Positions 26,205-34,346 of a stretch of 34,346 bases of DNA are shown piece after piece. The DNA comes from Planctomycetota bacterium (lineage in GTDB: Bacteria; Planctomycetota; Planctomycetia; Gemmatales; Gemmataceae), in assembly GCA_021413475.1 (NCBI GenBank), contig JAIOQJ010000118.1, positions 1-34,346 on the forward strand, written 5' to 3'. The position numbers and the translations under genes were made by a program. The notes below the pieces were generated by a model, which saw only the letters and a program-made list of their open reading frames with translations, was not told where the DNA came from and searched no databases. Every line of letters starts with the position of its first letter. Positions within the stretch are counted from its first letter, which is position 1.

Positions 26205-28517
26205 TCAGACTGCCTCTGGTGCTTCAATCACCACGCGAAACGAAGTGTATGGGCTCGATTTCAAGTAGAACTGCGTTTGAGGCACTTTCGCCTCGTAATC
26301 GAGATCGGCGTAGGTCAGCGGCTTCGTAAGCGTGAAATTTCGTCCACGAAGGATAACAAGATCGCTGGAAGTTGGGCGATCGAGGGGGACTTCGCGAGAG
26401 GTTACGACATCTCGGGTCCACTCGCGTCCATTACCGGCAAGGTCGCGGATTTCCAGAGGGCCCACGTCCTTGATCGGATCGTCATAAGCTCGCGGTTCGG
26501 AACGTCCGATGGCCACAGAGCTTTCTTTTGTCGAGGGGCCGTCTCGTCCTGCCCGGCTGTCCGTGCCGGCGGCAGCATCCCATTGCTTCGCGGTCGGTAA
26601 GTTGCCGCCGAGCCAGCGTGCGAATTGGTAAGCCTCGTCCACGCTGACGCGAACGGCCGGCTGGTGCGAGGGAGCGTCTTTTCGCCATTCGGTTTTCGCC
26701 ACGATCTGGGGCTTAGCCTCCGCGAATTCCGCGAAGAAACCGTTCCAGACTTTGAACTCCGTCATGTAGAACGGTTTCAAACTGCCGGACGGTTTAACGA
26801 GGATGAAGAAGGCTTCCTCGCCATTCTTCAGCTTATACGCGATTCGATCGTACAGCCTGCGGTTGCCAACAGCCACGATCGTGGCGTTCGGAGCCGGAGT
26901 AAAGTTTGGGGGAAGTAACGGGGAATCCTTCTTGTCCTTGGGGAGCTCCTCTTTCTTTTTCGGCTCGATGGGCGGGAGTGGATCGTTGCCTTTAGAAACT
27001 TCCGAAGTCGTCGGTTTGGAAGAGTCGCCCTTGAAGACAAACTGCCAAAGCACGACGCCGATGACAAGCAAGAGAGACAGCAAGCCCCCGAGCATGGCCG
27101 GTGTTTTGCTTTTCTTCGAAGGAGCGTTCGTGGAATCTTGAAGGCTGACCTTAAAGGTTTCAGAAGATGGTCCCGCGGCACCACCTTCCTTCAAAAGGTC
27201 GGCCTCCAAGGGCGTACGGATGCGCATTGGAGTCCCGACCGCGCGTGCAAGCGCGGCGACGAACTCAGAACAAGTGGCGAAACGATCTTCTGGCTTCTTG
27301 GAAAGGGCGCGTTGGACAACTTTGCTCTCTTCGGGAGGCAAACCGCTCAAGTCGGCATTACCTTCTAGCGTGTTGGCCATTACTTCGGTGAAGTCGCTCC
27401 CTTCGACCGGACGACGGCCTTGTCGAAGCTCCGCATAGGCAAACGCCAGACTGTATTGATCGCTTCGGGGCCCGCCCTTGCCGCCCCACGATTCCGGGGC
27501 CATGTAGACCGGCGTTCCGGCAAAGCTGACGGACATCATCTGCCGTTCTTGCAAGCGAGCCAGGCCAAAGTCGGCAATTTTGGCATGGCCGTGCAACAGC
27601 AGGATATTGTCGGGCTTGATGTCGCGGTGGAAAACCTTACGCGTGTGCAGGAAGTCGAGCCCCTCGGCCGCGTCGGCGAAATACATCAACAGTTCATCGC
27701 GCGGAATTCCAGGCTGATTCTGTTTCTTGCACGTTTTCAAGCGATCGCGCATGCTGCCTTCGGCCAGTTCCATGACGATGTGGAGACGGCCTTCCGCAAT
27801 CCAAAAGGCGCTCGTGGTCAACAAGCATGGATGGCGAAGATTCTTGATCAGCTCGAGTGCTTGAAGTTCTCGCTGGGCGGCATCCCGATCAATCGGCTGG
27901 GTGACGACCTTGATGGCGACCTCGATCCCACCAGGTGCCTTGGCCCGCCATACTTCGCCGAAGTTTCCGTGGCCCAGCATCTCGGTTTTTTCATAATTGT
28001 CGGCCTTCTGCGGGGTTGCGGGGGCGTGTTGAGCGGCTTGTCGAATGAGATCGGAAGGTGAGGAAACGATGGTGTCCATCCGCATCGAATGTCCGCCACC
28101 TGTGGTGTCCATCGTCATCGGGTGTTCCCGTTCCAGCAGCTTGTAAACTTCGGCGTACTGTTTGGGGAAGCGGCTCTGATAGCTATCGAGGTCGGGATTT
28201 TGACCGCGTTTGTGGCGAATGCGGAATTCCTCGCAAATCAGATCAACTGGTAGTGACGACGCATCGCCAATTTCGGGAAAACGAGCAATGTACTCCTCGA
28301 GTAGCGGTTTTTGGCCTGCCATTACGCGATGATCGAGGTCGATCTTCACCATCTCCCGCAGGACGGCCGTCCGCATCTCGGGTGACAGGTCTTGAAGAAA
28401 GGTCTGCCAATCAGCAGCCATCCCTTTCTTGAGCGCCTCCGCAAAACGGTCGGCACGCTCCTCGAGGAGCTTCCAATCGCTTTCACTCAGCTTGCGAATA
28501 TTATTCTGCGAAGGCAT
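26205..28517 (-). CDS. Ser/Thr protein kinase with C-terminal SUMF1/FGE-like domain
   Basis: YEKTEMLGHGNFGEVWRAKAPGGIEVAIKVV, VFHRDIKPDNILLLHGHAKIADFGLARL, TM helix LLSLLLVIGVVLWQFVF, then FYMTEFKVWNGFFAEF...PAVRVSVDEAYQFARWLGGNLPTAKQWDAAAG...DLAGNGREWTRDVV. Start set at MPSQNNIRKL (28517); upstream in-frame ATGs exist. Confidence 0.88.
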   Translation of the reverse strand: MPSQNNIRKLSESDWKLLEERADRFAEALKKGMAADWQTFLQDLSPEMRTAVLREMVKIDLDHRVMAGQKPLLEEYIARFPEIGDASSLPVDLICEEFRIRHKRGQNPDLDSYQSRFPKQYAEVYKLLEREHPMTMDTTGGGHSMRMDTIVSSPSDLIRQAAQHAPATPQKADNYEKTEMLGHGNFGEVWRAKAPGGIEVAIKVVTQPIDRDAAQRELQALELIKNLRHPCLLTTSAFWIAEGRLHIVMELAEGSMRDRLKTCKKQNQPGIPRDELLMYFADAAEGLDFLHTRKVFHRDIKPDNILLLHGHAKIADFGLARLQERQMMSVSFAGTPVYMAPESWGGKGGPRSDQYSLAFAYAELRQGRRPVEGSDFTEVMANTLEGNADLSGLPPEESKVVQRALSKKPEDRFATCSEFVAALARAVGTPMRIRTPLEADLLKEGGAAGPSSETFKVSLQDSTNAPSKKSKTPAMLGGLLSLLLVIGVVLWQFVFKGDSSKPTTSEVSKGNDPLPPIEPKKKEELPKDKKDSPLLPPNFTPAPNATIVAVGNRRLYDRIAYKLKNGEEAFFILVKPSGSLKPFYMTEFKVWNGFFAEFAEAKPQIVAKTEWRKDAPSHQPAVRVSVDEAYQFARWLGGNLPTAKQWDAAAGTDSRAGRDGPSTKESSVAIGRSEPRAYDDPIKDVGPLEIRDLAGNGREWTRDVVTSREVPLDRPTSSDLVILRGRNFTLTKPLTYADLDYEAKVPQTQFYLKSSPYTSFRVVIEAPEAV

Positions 28518-28670
28518 GCGAGACTCGTCGGCGAAAGTTTGGATCGACTCAAAGGGCGATTGTATCATGGATCGCACGCGCGGGCGAGACGACACTCTCA
28601 GGATGTGATCGAAATTGCGTCGGGATGCTCCGAGCTTGTACAATGGCATCTCAACTCCGAGGGCAGGAAA

Positions 28671-29270
28671 ATGTCGGCATCCAAGTCAGAAAACGAGGAT
28701 CTCATCCAGCGGCTGCGGACCGGTAGCAATACGGCTGCCCGCGAGGTCTTCGACCGATACGTTGAACGATTGCTCGGCCTGGCGAAGCGGCGGATCGGCC
28801 TGAAAATGAATAGCCGAGTCGACCCCGAAGACGTGGTGCAATCGGTTTTTCGCACGTTCTTTTCGAGGATGAAGAACGACCAGTTTCAGATCAATGCCGA
28901 GGACGATCTGTTCAAGCTTCTCGTTCGGATTACCGTCCACAAAACGCTGCGACAAATTGCGCATCATCGGGCCGCAAAGCGTGATCCAGGCCAAGAGGTC
29001 GGCCACGGCTCAGACGCACATGAAATGCTCCAGCAGGCGATGGCGGCCGAACCGACGCCCGAGACCGTTGTCACCTTCATGGATCATCTCGAACATTTTC
29101 TACGCCAACTTCCCGATCAGGATCGAGAGATTCTCGAACTTCGCCTACAAGGGCATTCCACTGAGGAAATCGCGACCAAAATGGGCTCTTATGATCGGAA
29201 AATCCGTCGCGTGCTCGAGCGAATTCGCGAATCAGTCGTTGAGGAACAAGAAAAGATCGGGGAATCTTAA
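28671..29270 (+). CDS. ECF-type RNA polymerase sigma factor
   Basis: VDPEDVVQSVFRTFFSRM (region 2), LPDQDREILELRLQGHSTEEIATKMGSYDRKIRRVLERIRE (region 4). ATG at 28671 follows an A-rich gcaggaaa. Confidence 0.9.
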   Translation: MSASKSENEDLIQRLRTGSNTAAREVFDRYVERLLGLAKRRIGLKMNSRVDPEDVVQSVFRTFFSRMKNDQFQINAEDDLFKLLVRITVHKTLRQIAHHRAAKRDPGQEVGHGSDAHEMLQQAMAAEPTPETVVTFMDHLEHFLRQLPDQDREILELRLQGHSTEEIATKMGSYDRKIRRVLERIRESVVEEQEKIGES

Positions 29271-29459
29271 CGCTGTGAAATTGAAGAGTTGATGTGTCGT
29301 GGCGTGCAAGTTTATTGACTCCGTCGTCAATGCTCCCTATTTTTTAGCTGTCCCCGGTGTATCGTTGAATGCGCCCGGGTAGATGTACGTCTGAACAAAA
29401 TAGATACCCGGACGTTCCGGGGTAAAATTCGATCCGTTACTAAGCAGGGAGTTCATCGG

Positions 29460-29882
29460 ATGCAGCGATTGTTTGCCGCCGGGGTCGGTGGTGTATTGCT
29501 CGGTGTCGTTCTTTTCTCGGGCTCCGCATCGGTCGGTGCCGACAAAGACAAGAAGGACGTGCCGTCGGTTGAAGACATCATGAAGGTCATTAACAAGCCG
29601 AAAGGTCTTCACAAGGCCGTTGGTAAGGCACTTGCAGAAGACACGGTGAAATGGGATGCCGTGGCGAAGATGTCCAAGGAATACAACGAGCTGGCGAGCG
29701 TCCTGGGTAAGAATCCGTGCCCGAAGGGGAACGCCGGATCTTGGGATAAGCTCTGCAAATCGTACGCCGCCGATGCCAAGGCACTCGACGAAGCGGCCGG
29801 CAAGAAGGATAAGGCCGCCGCAGTGACGGCGATGGGCAAGCTCAACAAGTCGTGTCAGGGATGCCACGACGAGCATCGGTAA
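29460..29882 (+). CDS. Monohaem cytochrome c (class II-like), secreted
   Basis: Signal peptide MQRLFAAGVGGVLLGVVLFSGSASVGA. C-terminal CQGCH haem site (SCQGCHDEHR). Confidence 0.82.
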   Translation: MQRLFAAGVGGVLLGVVLFSGSASVGADKDKKDVPSVEDIMKVINKPKGLHKAVGKALAEDTVKWDAVAKMSKEYNELASVLGKNPCPKGNAGSWDKLCKSYAADAKALDEAAGKKDKAAAVTAMGKLNKSCQGCHDEHR

Positions 29883-29987
29883 TCGGATTTCAGGCGAGCC
29901 GGGAGCGTAAGCGACGGGGGAAGTCAATCTCTCCGATCGTATACGCTCCAGCTCGTCTATCCAATGAAATGCTAATAGGTATCGCAG

Positions 29988-30473
29988 ATGCTTGACGGTC
30001 CCGCTGTCACCGAGGCGTTAGAAACTTGCGGGGTCACTCACGTCGTTTGGATCCCCGATAGTCATCTGGGTACCTGGGAAACCGCGCTCCTGCACTCGAA
30101 ATCCATCCGCTTGATTCGCGCCTGCCGTGAAGGAGAAGCGATCGCCATCGCGGGCGGGTTGCTGATCGGCGGGGCGAAACCCGTCGTCATGATTCAATGC
30201 ACCGGTTTATTCGAGGCCGGCGACGCCTTGCGGAATATCGTTTACGATCTGAACTTGCCGTTGATCCTCGTCGTCGGCGTCCGGAGCTATATTGCTCATC
30301 AGGCAGGCAAAAGCACCGACAATTGCCCCGTCTTCACCCAGCCCGTTCTCGACGCCTGGAAAATTCCGCAAACGATACTCGATCCCAATCAGCACGCGTC
30401 TGGCGATCTGATCGCGGCCATGCGAAATTGTCTTCGCACCGGCACAGCCGGCGCGATTCTCATCGCGGAGTGA
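29988..30473 (+). CDS. ThDP-dependent decarboxylase, alpha (Pyr-domain) subunit, sulfopyruvate/phosphonopyruvate decarboxylase-like
   Basis: THVVWIPDSHLGTWETAL...RACREGEAIAIAGGLLIGGAKPVVMIQCTGLFEAGDALRNIVYDLNLPLILVVGVRS. Confidence 0.8.
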   Translation: MLDGPAVTEALETCGVTHVVWIPDSHLGTWETALLHSKSIRLIRACREGEAIAIAGGLLIGGAKPVVMIQCTGLFEAGDALRNIVYDLNLPLILVVGVRSYIAHQAGKSTDNCPVFTQPVLDAWKIPQTILDPNQHASGDLIAAMRNCLRTGTAGAILIAE

Positions 30474-30477
30474 CCCG

Positions 30478-31044
30478 ATGATGACTCAACGCGAAGCACT
30501 CGAAGTCCTGGCCGGTGTGCGTGGCGATCGCGCCGTCATCACCACCATGGGCTCGAGCGGCCTGTGGCCTTCTATCTCCGATACCCCGCTCGATTTCGCC
30601 TACATTCCTTCCAGCATGGGCCAGGGCATTGCGATTGGCCTGGGAGTCGCCCTGGCGCAAACGCGGCATGGCGTCATCGCGGTGATGGGTGATGGTTCGC
30701 TCTTGATGAATCTCGGATCGATCGTCACCGTCGCAAATCACCCGGCCAATTTGTTCGTCATCCTGATCGACAACGGACTTTATGAAGTGACCGGAGGACA
30801 GCCGACCGCTGGTTCCGGCACGGTTGATTTCGCGGGTATGGCTCGGGCGGCAGGGATTGAACGTGTCCATGCCTTCGACTCGCTCGACGAATGGAAACTG
30901 AAGGCACGGGAGTTGCTCGGCGGTTCTGGGCCCGTTTTCGTTTGGTTAAAAGTGCAGGGGCAGCGCGGACAGAAAACGCCGTTGCCACCGCGATCGATGT
31001 CGGAGCAGATCGAGCGATTGCGCGCCGGGCTTCTTGGTTCGTAG
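30478..31044 (+). CDS. ThDP-dependent decarboxylase, beta (PP-domain) subunit
   Basis: GQGIAIGLGVALAQTRHGVIAVMGDGSLLMNLGSIVTVANHPANLFVILIDNGLYEVTGGQ (GDG..N ThDP motif). Adjacent to the alpha subunit. Confidence 0.83.
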   Translation: MMTQREALEVLAGVRGDRAVITTMGSSGLWPSISDTPLDFAYIPSSMGQGIAIGLGVALAQTRHGVIAVMGDGSLLMNLGSIVTVANHPANLFVILIDNGLYEVTGGQPTAGSGTVDFAGMARAAGIERVHAFDSLDEWKLKARELLGGSGPVFVWLKVQGQRGQKTPLPPRSMSEQIERLRAGLLGS

Positions 31045-31087
31045 TGCCCCGCTTTAGCGGGTCGGAGTGTAAAGACCCGCTACGAAC
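31037..31087. repeat. Palindromic repeat related to the one at 16254-16320
   Basis: gttcgtagtgccccgctttagcgggtcggagtgtaaagacccgctacgaac. Outer arms gttcgtag / ctacgaac, inner cccgctttagcggg. Confidence 0.85.
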
Positions 31088-31141
31088 AATAAACGACGAA
31101 ACGCGAAGCAGGAAACGACGCAAAGCGCTCTCGACTCGCGG

Positions 31142-31513
31142 TTGAGAAATGATTATTCTCCCGCCATGAGGCGGAACCTTCCCACACCACCCATGTTCGC
31201 GGATTGGCCCGAAAGTACTCGGCCGCTCCGACATCGCTTCACGCGCAAACTTCGCGAGGCATTTCGTGGAGCGAAGAAAGGTGTGCGCGGCGAGTCGAAT
31301 TTCTTCGTTCTATTCTTCTTTGCCGCGATTGCGCTGACAGCAGCGATTGCGCTGGATTGCAGTCTTGTGGAATGGTGTCTGCTGATCTTGAGCATCGGCG
31401 GAGTGGTTGCCGCGGAACTTTTCAACAGCGCGATCGAAGCTCTTTTCAGTGGTCTCGATGAAGCTGCCCGCGCTCGCTGGTACGGTCGCCTCTGGATACT
31501 GTTGGCGTCGTGA
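31142..31513 (+). CDS. DgkA-like diacylglycerol/undecaprenol kinase, C-terminus apparently truncated
   Basis: AFRGAKKGVRGESNFFVLFFFAAIALTAAIALDCSLVEWCLLILSIGGVVAAELFNSAIEALF. The E-x-N-F and E-x-x-N-S-A-I-E motifs are present; the third TM helix is missing. Confidence 0.75.
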   Translation: MRNDYSPAMRRNLPTPPMFADWPESTRPLRHRFTRKLREAFRGAKKGVRGESNFFVLFFFAAIALTAAIALDCSLVEWCLLILSIGGVVAAELFNSAIEALFSGLDEAARARWYGRLWILLAS

Positions 31514-31570
31514 GGCTTCTTGCTTCACGGTTCGGATGCTTGCTGCGAGTTGCCCCATTGATTTCGAAAC

Positions 31571-31604
31571 AAAAAAAGGCTCGACGCATTGAGGCGTCGA
31601 GCCC
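31571..31604 (-). terminator. Rho-independent terminator for the BBP7-like gene
   Basis: Minus strand: GGCTCGACGC-CTCAAT-GCGTCGAGCC followed by TTTTTTT, just downstream of the 31623 stop. Confidence 0.9.
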
Positions 31605-31622
31605 TTAATTGCAAGTCGAATC

Positions 31623-33095
31623 TCACCATTTCAACATCAGTCCTAAATTGATGCCTTGAGCGATAAAGTCACGGTCGCGGCCAAGGAACGCCGGTCGGGC
31701 ATTTGGTACGATGTTCGGCGACGGCCGGAAGTTGGGAATCCGGTTCACATCCAGGCTGGTGTCGATCTGATCGCCGGGACGGAGGACGTTCGACCAATAT
31801 AGGATGTTGTAACCGACGAACACTCGGCAATGATCGGAGATGTTGTAACCGAGGTTCAACGTCAATTCCGGAACGATCGTGAACTGCTCGCGGTAGTGCC
31901 GGCCGATGTTGCTGTTCAGAGCCAGCAGACCGCCCTGGCTGACGACGTTGCTCCCATCGGCCATGATGTTCGACTGGCCGCCGCTGATCTGCACGATGGA
32001 CGTTGTGGAGCCGATGGCGAGCATCGTTCGCAGATCCAGCACCCAGCGACCTCGGGCACAACCGAACGCCGCCCCGATCTGGCCGCCGTAGAACTGGTTC
32101 GACGTGCTGAACTGATCGAATGCATGGCCTGAAACGATGAACTGTGAGGGATCACCGACCACGGGGTTGGCATCCGGGGCGAGGCGGGTCGATTGCTCTT
32201 CGATGCGAAGCGATTCCTGCAGGCTCAGGTATCGGAAGCCGACCAATCCATCGATGTAGCTGCGCTCGCCTTGCCAGAATTTTCGGCGAAGGTTGATGTC
32301 CGTGCCCCAGATCTTGGACGAGTTTCCAACGGCGATGCCGCCAGCGAACAAACCCGGGAAACCGACGATTTCCGAAGACGGGCCGCCCGTGTTCAAGCTG
32401 TCGAAAGGCCTGGCCAGCAGTGTATTCGTTCCCGAGTTGAATCGATTATCGCTGCCGCTCTGGGAGAGGAAGAACAGATGACCGTCGAAGCCCCAATTCC
32501 GGCACTTGCCGCACCAATACTCGTATCCGAAGCGGACGCCGCTGCGAAAGTTCGGGATTGTCTCCGACTGATTGCCGAAGAGCGTGGTCACGCCTGCTTG
32601 GCCGAGGGCGCCATCGGATGACGCGGGCCCCGCGGTAACAAGTGCCGGAGTCGGATAGCTATTCGTCCACCACGCCAGGTATTCCGCGCTGAATTTCAGA
32701 CGATCGCGATTAATGAATGGCGGAGCTTCAGGCGCAAGCTGAAAGAGCGGCTCCTCCGTCAGGGCGCTTGAGGTCAGAGCAGGCGTAGTGGTTGCCGGTT
32801 TGCTCGGCACGACGACGTTGGGATCCTTCGACGCATCCTTGGGCATTGGCTTTGGGGCGTCGATGAAGCGATAGGGAGAGGGTGGATTGAAATCCTGAGC
32901 CGGGATGATGGGAGGAAGAATTTCCTCCGCATTGGCCGGGAGAATCGGGGCGATTGTCGGCCGCGATGGCTGCGGCAAACCGAGTGATGCCCTGGGTGCG
33001 CCGAGAGACGCGGCCGGCTGAACCGAGGGGGATTGTCCGCTGGCGGCGAGAGAAGTCGCCAACGAAATACTCAAGCTCCACAACACTTTTTTCAT
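31623..33095 (-). CDS. BBP7-like outer membrane beta-barrel protein
   Basis: Signal peptide MKKVLWSLSISLATSLAASG, Pro-rich linker, RLKFSAEYLAWWTNSYPTPALVTAGP, GVRFGYEYW, ...LTLNLGYNISDHCRVFVGYNILYWSNVLRPGDQID. Confidence 0.85.
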   Translation of the reverse strand: MKKVLWSLSISLATSLAASGQSPSVQPAASLGAPRASLGLPQPSRPTIAPILPANAEEILPPIIPAQDFNPPSPYRFIDAPKPMPKDASKDPNVVVPSKPATTTPALTSSALTEEPLFQLAPEAPPFINRDRLKFSAEYLAWWTNSYPTPALVTAGPASSDGALGQAGVTTLFGNQSETIPNFRSGVRFGYEYWCGKCRNWGFDGHLFFLSQSGSDNRFNSGTNTLLARPFDSLNTGGPSSEIVGFPGLFAGGIAVGNSSKIWGTDINLRRKFWQGERSYIDGLVGFRYLSLQESLRIEEQSTRLAPDANPVVGDPSQFIVSGHAFDQFSTSNQFYGGQIGAAFGCARGRWVLDLRTMLAIGSTTSIVQISGGQSNIMADGSNVVSQGGLLALNSNIGRHYREQFTIVPELTLNLGYNISDHCRVFVGYNILYWSNVLRPGDQIDTSLDVNRIPNFRPSPNIVPNARPAFLGRDRDFIAQGINLGLMLKW

Positions 33096-33447
33096 CTTCG
33101 TGCCCTCCGGGCTCTTCTCTCGCCGCAATTCTAGCGGCGCTGGCTTCCTAGCCTAAATCAAACGGCTTGAGAGATCGGGTGATCCCGATTCTCCTCCTTC
33201 TTTCAATCGGCCAATTGGGGCCGGTCGCACCGTTCGAACATCTGCTTCGATGATAGGCCATTTTGAATAGCCCCCTTTTTCTCCCTTCCTCCGGCACAAT
33301 CCGTATGTCCGTTGCCCGCGAACGCCAATTTTGCGACTGACCGGCATTCACATAAGGACGGAGCAATCCAAACCAAGCGATCAGGCCGATGCAATCGGTA
33401 TTCCAGTACGTCCCGGTCTGATCGGTTCACGCCGGCGCTGGCTTTGC

Positions 33448-33455
33448 AAGGAGGT
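33448..33455 (+). promoter_or_regulatory. Strong Shine-Dalgarno site
   Basis: AAGGAGGT 5 nt upstream of ATG at 33461. Confidence 0.85.
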
Positions 33456-33460
33456 ATTCC

Positions 33461-33775
33461 ATGAAATTCCGGTCCCGCCAATGCAGGAAGCTGATGGCAG
33501 CCGGCCTGCTGGGGCTTGCTCCGCTGCTGATGATGCCCGCGTCAGCCAGCGCGATTTTCCCCCCAATTAATCGCGATCCGGTGGTCGCGACGCCGCAAGT
33601 CGTGACGCCGCTCGTCGTTGTCGACCCCCCGGTTGTGATCGTCGGCGAACCCGATCCGCCGATCGTGTTCGTGCCAGACGAGAAGACTCCTGAGCCGGCG
33701 ACTATAGTCTCCGGCCTGATCGCTTTGACTTGCGCCGGCATTTTCGTCCGCCGTCGCAAGCTTGCACATGTGTAA
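33461..33775 (+). CDS. Small PEP-CTERM sorting-domain protein
   Basis: Signal peptide MKFRSRQCRKLMAAGLLGLAPLLMMPASASA. Ends TPEPATIVSGLIALTCAGIFVRRRKLAHV (PEP, hydrophobic helix, RRRK). Confidence 0.88.
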   Translation: MKFRSRQCRKLMAAGLLGLAPLLMMPASASAIFPPINRDPVVATPQVVTPLVVVDPPVVIVGEPDPPIVFVPDEKTPEPATIVSGLIALTCAGIFVRRRKLAHV

Positions 33776-33801
33776 CGTTTGAAACGATTGTGACAGATAT
33801 G

Positions 33802-33829
33802 CGGCCGGCGAACGTATGTTCGCCGGCCG
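33802..33829. terminator. 12-bp perfect GC-rich hairpin between convergent genes, candidate terminator
   Basis: cggccggcgaac - gtat - gttcgccggccg. Weak T-tract only. Confidence 0.6.
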
Positions 33830-33838
33830 TACTCATTT

Positions 33839-34346
33839 TCAGAATTGCGGCGGGGTTTCCCGCACGAGTTGGTTGGCATGGGCCAGCGAATCGAGCGTGC
33901 CCGCGTCGGTCCAGTAGCCGTCGATGATTGTGTAGCCCATGCGTTTCTGTTGAAGGTAGTAATTATTCACATCGGTGATTTCGAGTTCCCCGCGAGCACT
34001 TGGCTTGAGCGAGCGAATCGCTTCAAACACATCCGGCGGATAAATGTAAACACCGATGACGGCGTAATCGCTTTTCGGGTTCTTCGGCTTCTCTTCAATC
34101 CCCACGACCTGGTTCCCCTTCAACTCCGCGACGCCATAACGACCCGGATCGGGCACGCGCTGCAGGAGTCCCCGGTCCTCGAGCCGGGTGACGAGCCGCG
34201 TGATCCCGCTCGGCGTCAGCATCTGACGCGCACCGAGATCTGTCATGCGCAACCGCATCCGCGGAGCCGTGACGAAGACGATCAGGACGCTGTAGTCGTC
34301 GATCGAGATCTCGCCATGCTCACGTAGGCGGCGGTCGATCTCGCGC
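33839..34346 (-). CDS. Chimeric ORF: MarR-like HTH segment fused in frame to the C-terminal half of a glucose-1-phosphate thymidylyltransferase (RmlA/RfbA-like); partial at right edge
   Basis: Minus-strand translation from the edge: REIDRRLREHGEISIDDYSVLIVFVTAPRMRLRMTDLGARQMLTPSGITRLVTRLEDRGLLQRVPDP (MarR-like), then GRYGVAELKGNQVVGIEEKPKNPKSDYAVIGVYIYPPDVFEAIRSLKPSARGELEITDVNNYYLQQKRMGYTIIDGYWTDAGTLDSLAHANQLVRE (nucleotidyltransferase). Confidence 0.85.
   Translation of the reverse strand, partial: REIDRRLREHGEISIDDYSVLIVFVTAPRMRLRMTDLGARQMLTPSGITRLVTRLEDRGLLQRVPDPGRYGVAELKGNQVVGIEEKPKNPKSDYAVIGVYIYPPDVFEAIRSLKPSARGELEITDVNNYYLQQKRMGYTIIDGYWTDAGTLDSLAHANQLVRETPPQF

Noticed and set aside
33845-34327. 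160-aa plus-strand ORF
   Set aside because: Antisense to the MarR/nucleotidyltransferase chimera, which carries clear motifs.
1-34346. CRISPR array, tRNA, rRNA or transposase gene
   Set aside because: None recognised on visual reading. The repeats seen are inverted, not regularly spaced direct repeats.

Overview
The window is a planctomycete-type chromosomal segment, most likely Gemmata-like. The support is two DUF1549/DUF1553 + DUF1501 gene sets, many WD40 and Ser/Thr kinase genes, an Lpg1974-type porin, a BBP7-like barrel and a PEP-CTERM protein. I support about 25 protein-coding features and see no rRNA, tRNA or CRISPR array. The points that most deserve follow-up are: (1) an in-frame MarR-like HTH / glucose-1-phosphate thymidylyltransferase C-terminal chimera at the right edge, either a real fusion or a contig chimera; (2) a translationally coupled pair of a Ser/Thr kinase with a Cache-like sensor and an FHA-GAF-class III nucleotide cyclase; (3) an MGH1-like glycosidase gene with an internal deletion plus frameshift; (4) a 214-bp compound palindromic element with ~34-bp terminal inverted repeats that interrupts the 3' end of an orphan addiction-module antitoxin gene; (5) several other palindromic intergenic repeats, two sharing a GACCCGC-N4-GCGGGTC unit; (6) an ECF sigma factor divergent from a kinase carrying a cysteine-free FGE/SUMF1-like domain. 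All assignments come from reading motifs by eye. No database search was run.
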